DNA from: Pirellulales bacterium
GTDB taxonomy: Bacteria; Planctomycetota; Planctomycetia; Pirellulales; JACPPG01
DNA length: 64,000 bases
Direction of reading: 5' to 3'
Assembly: GCA_036490175.1 (NCBI GenBank)
Contig: DASXEJ010000227.1
Location: 1-64,000, forward strand
Numbering within the stretch: position 1 is the stretch's first letter; the number at the start of each line of letters is the position of its first letter. Shown here piece after piece: positions 63,813 to 64,000 of this stretch. A model generated the notes under the pieces. The model was given only the letters and a program-made list of their open reading frames with translations, was not told the DNA's origin and searched no databases. The translations under genes were made by a program, and so were the position numbers.

Positions 63813-63903
63813 GTTAGCATGAAACCATCGCCATGCCTGAAAGTTTCGCAGGCTGCGGCAAAGCCCCAAGGCCCCCGGCTATTCGGGTGACCGTAAGGCT
63901 AAC
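63813..63903. other. Candidate structured RNA or repeat element, copy B
   Basis: It starts GTTAGCATGAAACCA and ends GGCTAAC, as copy A at 48163-48276. GTTAGC and GCTAAC pair. Inside, GCCTG/CAGGC and CCCG/CGGG form small hairpins that differ from copy A. The strand is undecided: minus would place it just upstream of the EF-hand gene. Confidence 0.35.
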
Positions 63904-64000
63904 AATGGTAGAACTTTGGGCGATCTTGTTTCGGACCGGCTCATCTCCTAGAATTCGCCTGATTATTTCCGTCCCGTCGATCGAACACTCGTGACACAAC

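Noticed and set aside
63814-63999. 61-codon minus-strand frame at the window end
   Set aside because: No ribosome binding site and no protein-like pattern; it overlaps the repeat element and is probably chance.
63993-64000. Possible GTG start of a plus-strand gene running out of the window
   Set aside because: Only three codons are visible and no clear Shine-Dalgarno sequence precedes them, so it cannot be supported.
1-64000. Phage, transposon, restriction or CRISPR defence island
   Set aside because: No integrase, transposase, Cas, methyltransferase-nuclease pair or toxin-antitoxin pair was recognised in any frame; the SAM methyltransferases seen belong to small-molecule or RNA families.

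Overview
The window looks like a chromosomal segment of a planctomycete, probably in or near the Pirellulales. It is GC-rich. It carries a DUF1559 prepilin-like protein, two DUF1570-type zinc-peptidase-like proteins, a sulfatase-like protein, a secreted PQQ-propeller protein, a secreted eight-EF-hand protein and a secreted protein with tyrosine- and PVT-rich repeats, all typical of that phylum. LPS-type genes (an LpxL/HtrB acyltransferase, an LptF/G permease and a GT83-like transferase) point to an outer membrane. This assignment is inference from gene content. No phage, insertion sequence or CRISPR array was seen, so the region reads as core and lineage-specific chromosome.

Layout. 1-66 is the 5' part of a tRNA-Ser(CGA). 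0.8-10.5 kb holds small conserved proteins (Trm112-like, HIT), a very large secreted TIM-barrel-like protein, a sulfatase-fold protein without its active-site motif and a sugar-phosphate isomerase-like protein. 10.5-17.2 kb holds a 2[4Fe-4S] ferredoxin, def and fmt separated by a palindromic repeat, a frameshifted small membrane gene, glyA, a lone receiver protein, a secreted phosphodiesterase and a Dabb protein. 17.2-19.4 kb is a translationally coupled arginine dihydrolase-like / ornithine cyclodeaminase-like pair. 19.7-26.6 kb holds a long disordered charged protein, an orphan sugar-binding lipoprotein, ispG, a methyltransferase and a TMTC-like membrane/TPR protein. 27-38 kb holds DUF1570-like lipoproteins, a tandem GNAT protein, a Rieske protein, an acyltransferase, cysE, a propeller protein, a fused ABC permease and a HEAT lipoprotein. 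38-46.8 kb holds a secreted planctomycete protein, a diadenylate cyclase-like protein, a three-gene operon (DUF1559 prepilin, poly-His peroxiredoxin, lipoprotein), an oxidoreductase and a THUMP-like methyltransferase. 48.3-51.7 kb is heme synthesis (a HemD-HemE fusion coupled to HemG). 51.7-64 kb holds glgC, an App1-like phosphatase, nadE, a YceH protein, a secreted Dabb paralogue, a GT2-GT83 fusion, LptF/G, a small protein and the EF-hand protein with an intrinsic terminator.

How the genes work together. def, fmt and glyA all belong to formyl-methionine and one-carbon metabolism. The HemD-HemE protein plus HemG cover uroporphyrinogen III formation, its decarboxylation and the late protoporphyrinogen oxidation. 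The arginine pair would convert arginine to ornithine and then to proline, as cyanobacterial AgrE does in a single polypeptide. The DUF1559/peroxiredoxin/lipoprotein operon has overlapping reading frames and a strong AT-rich palindrome next to a promoter-like sequence. It is the best candidate here for an undescribed cell-surface system. All functional statements come from reading motifs; no database search was run.
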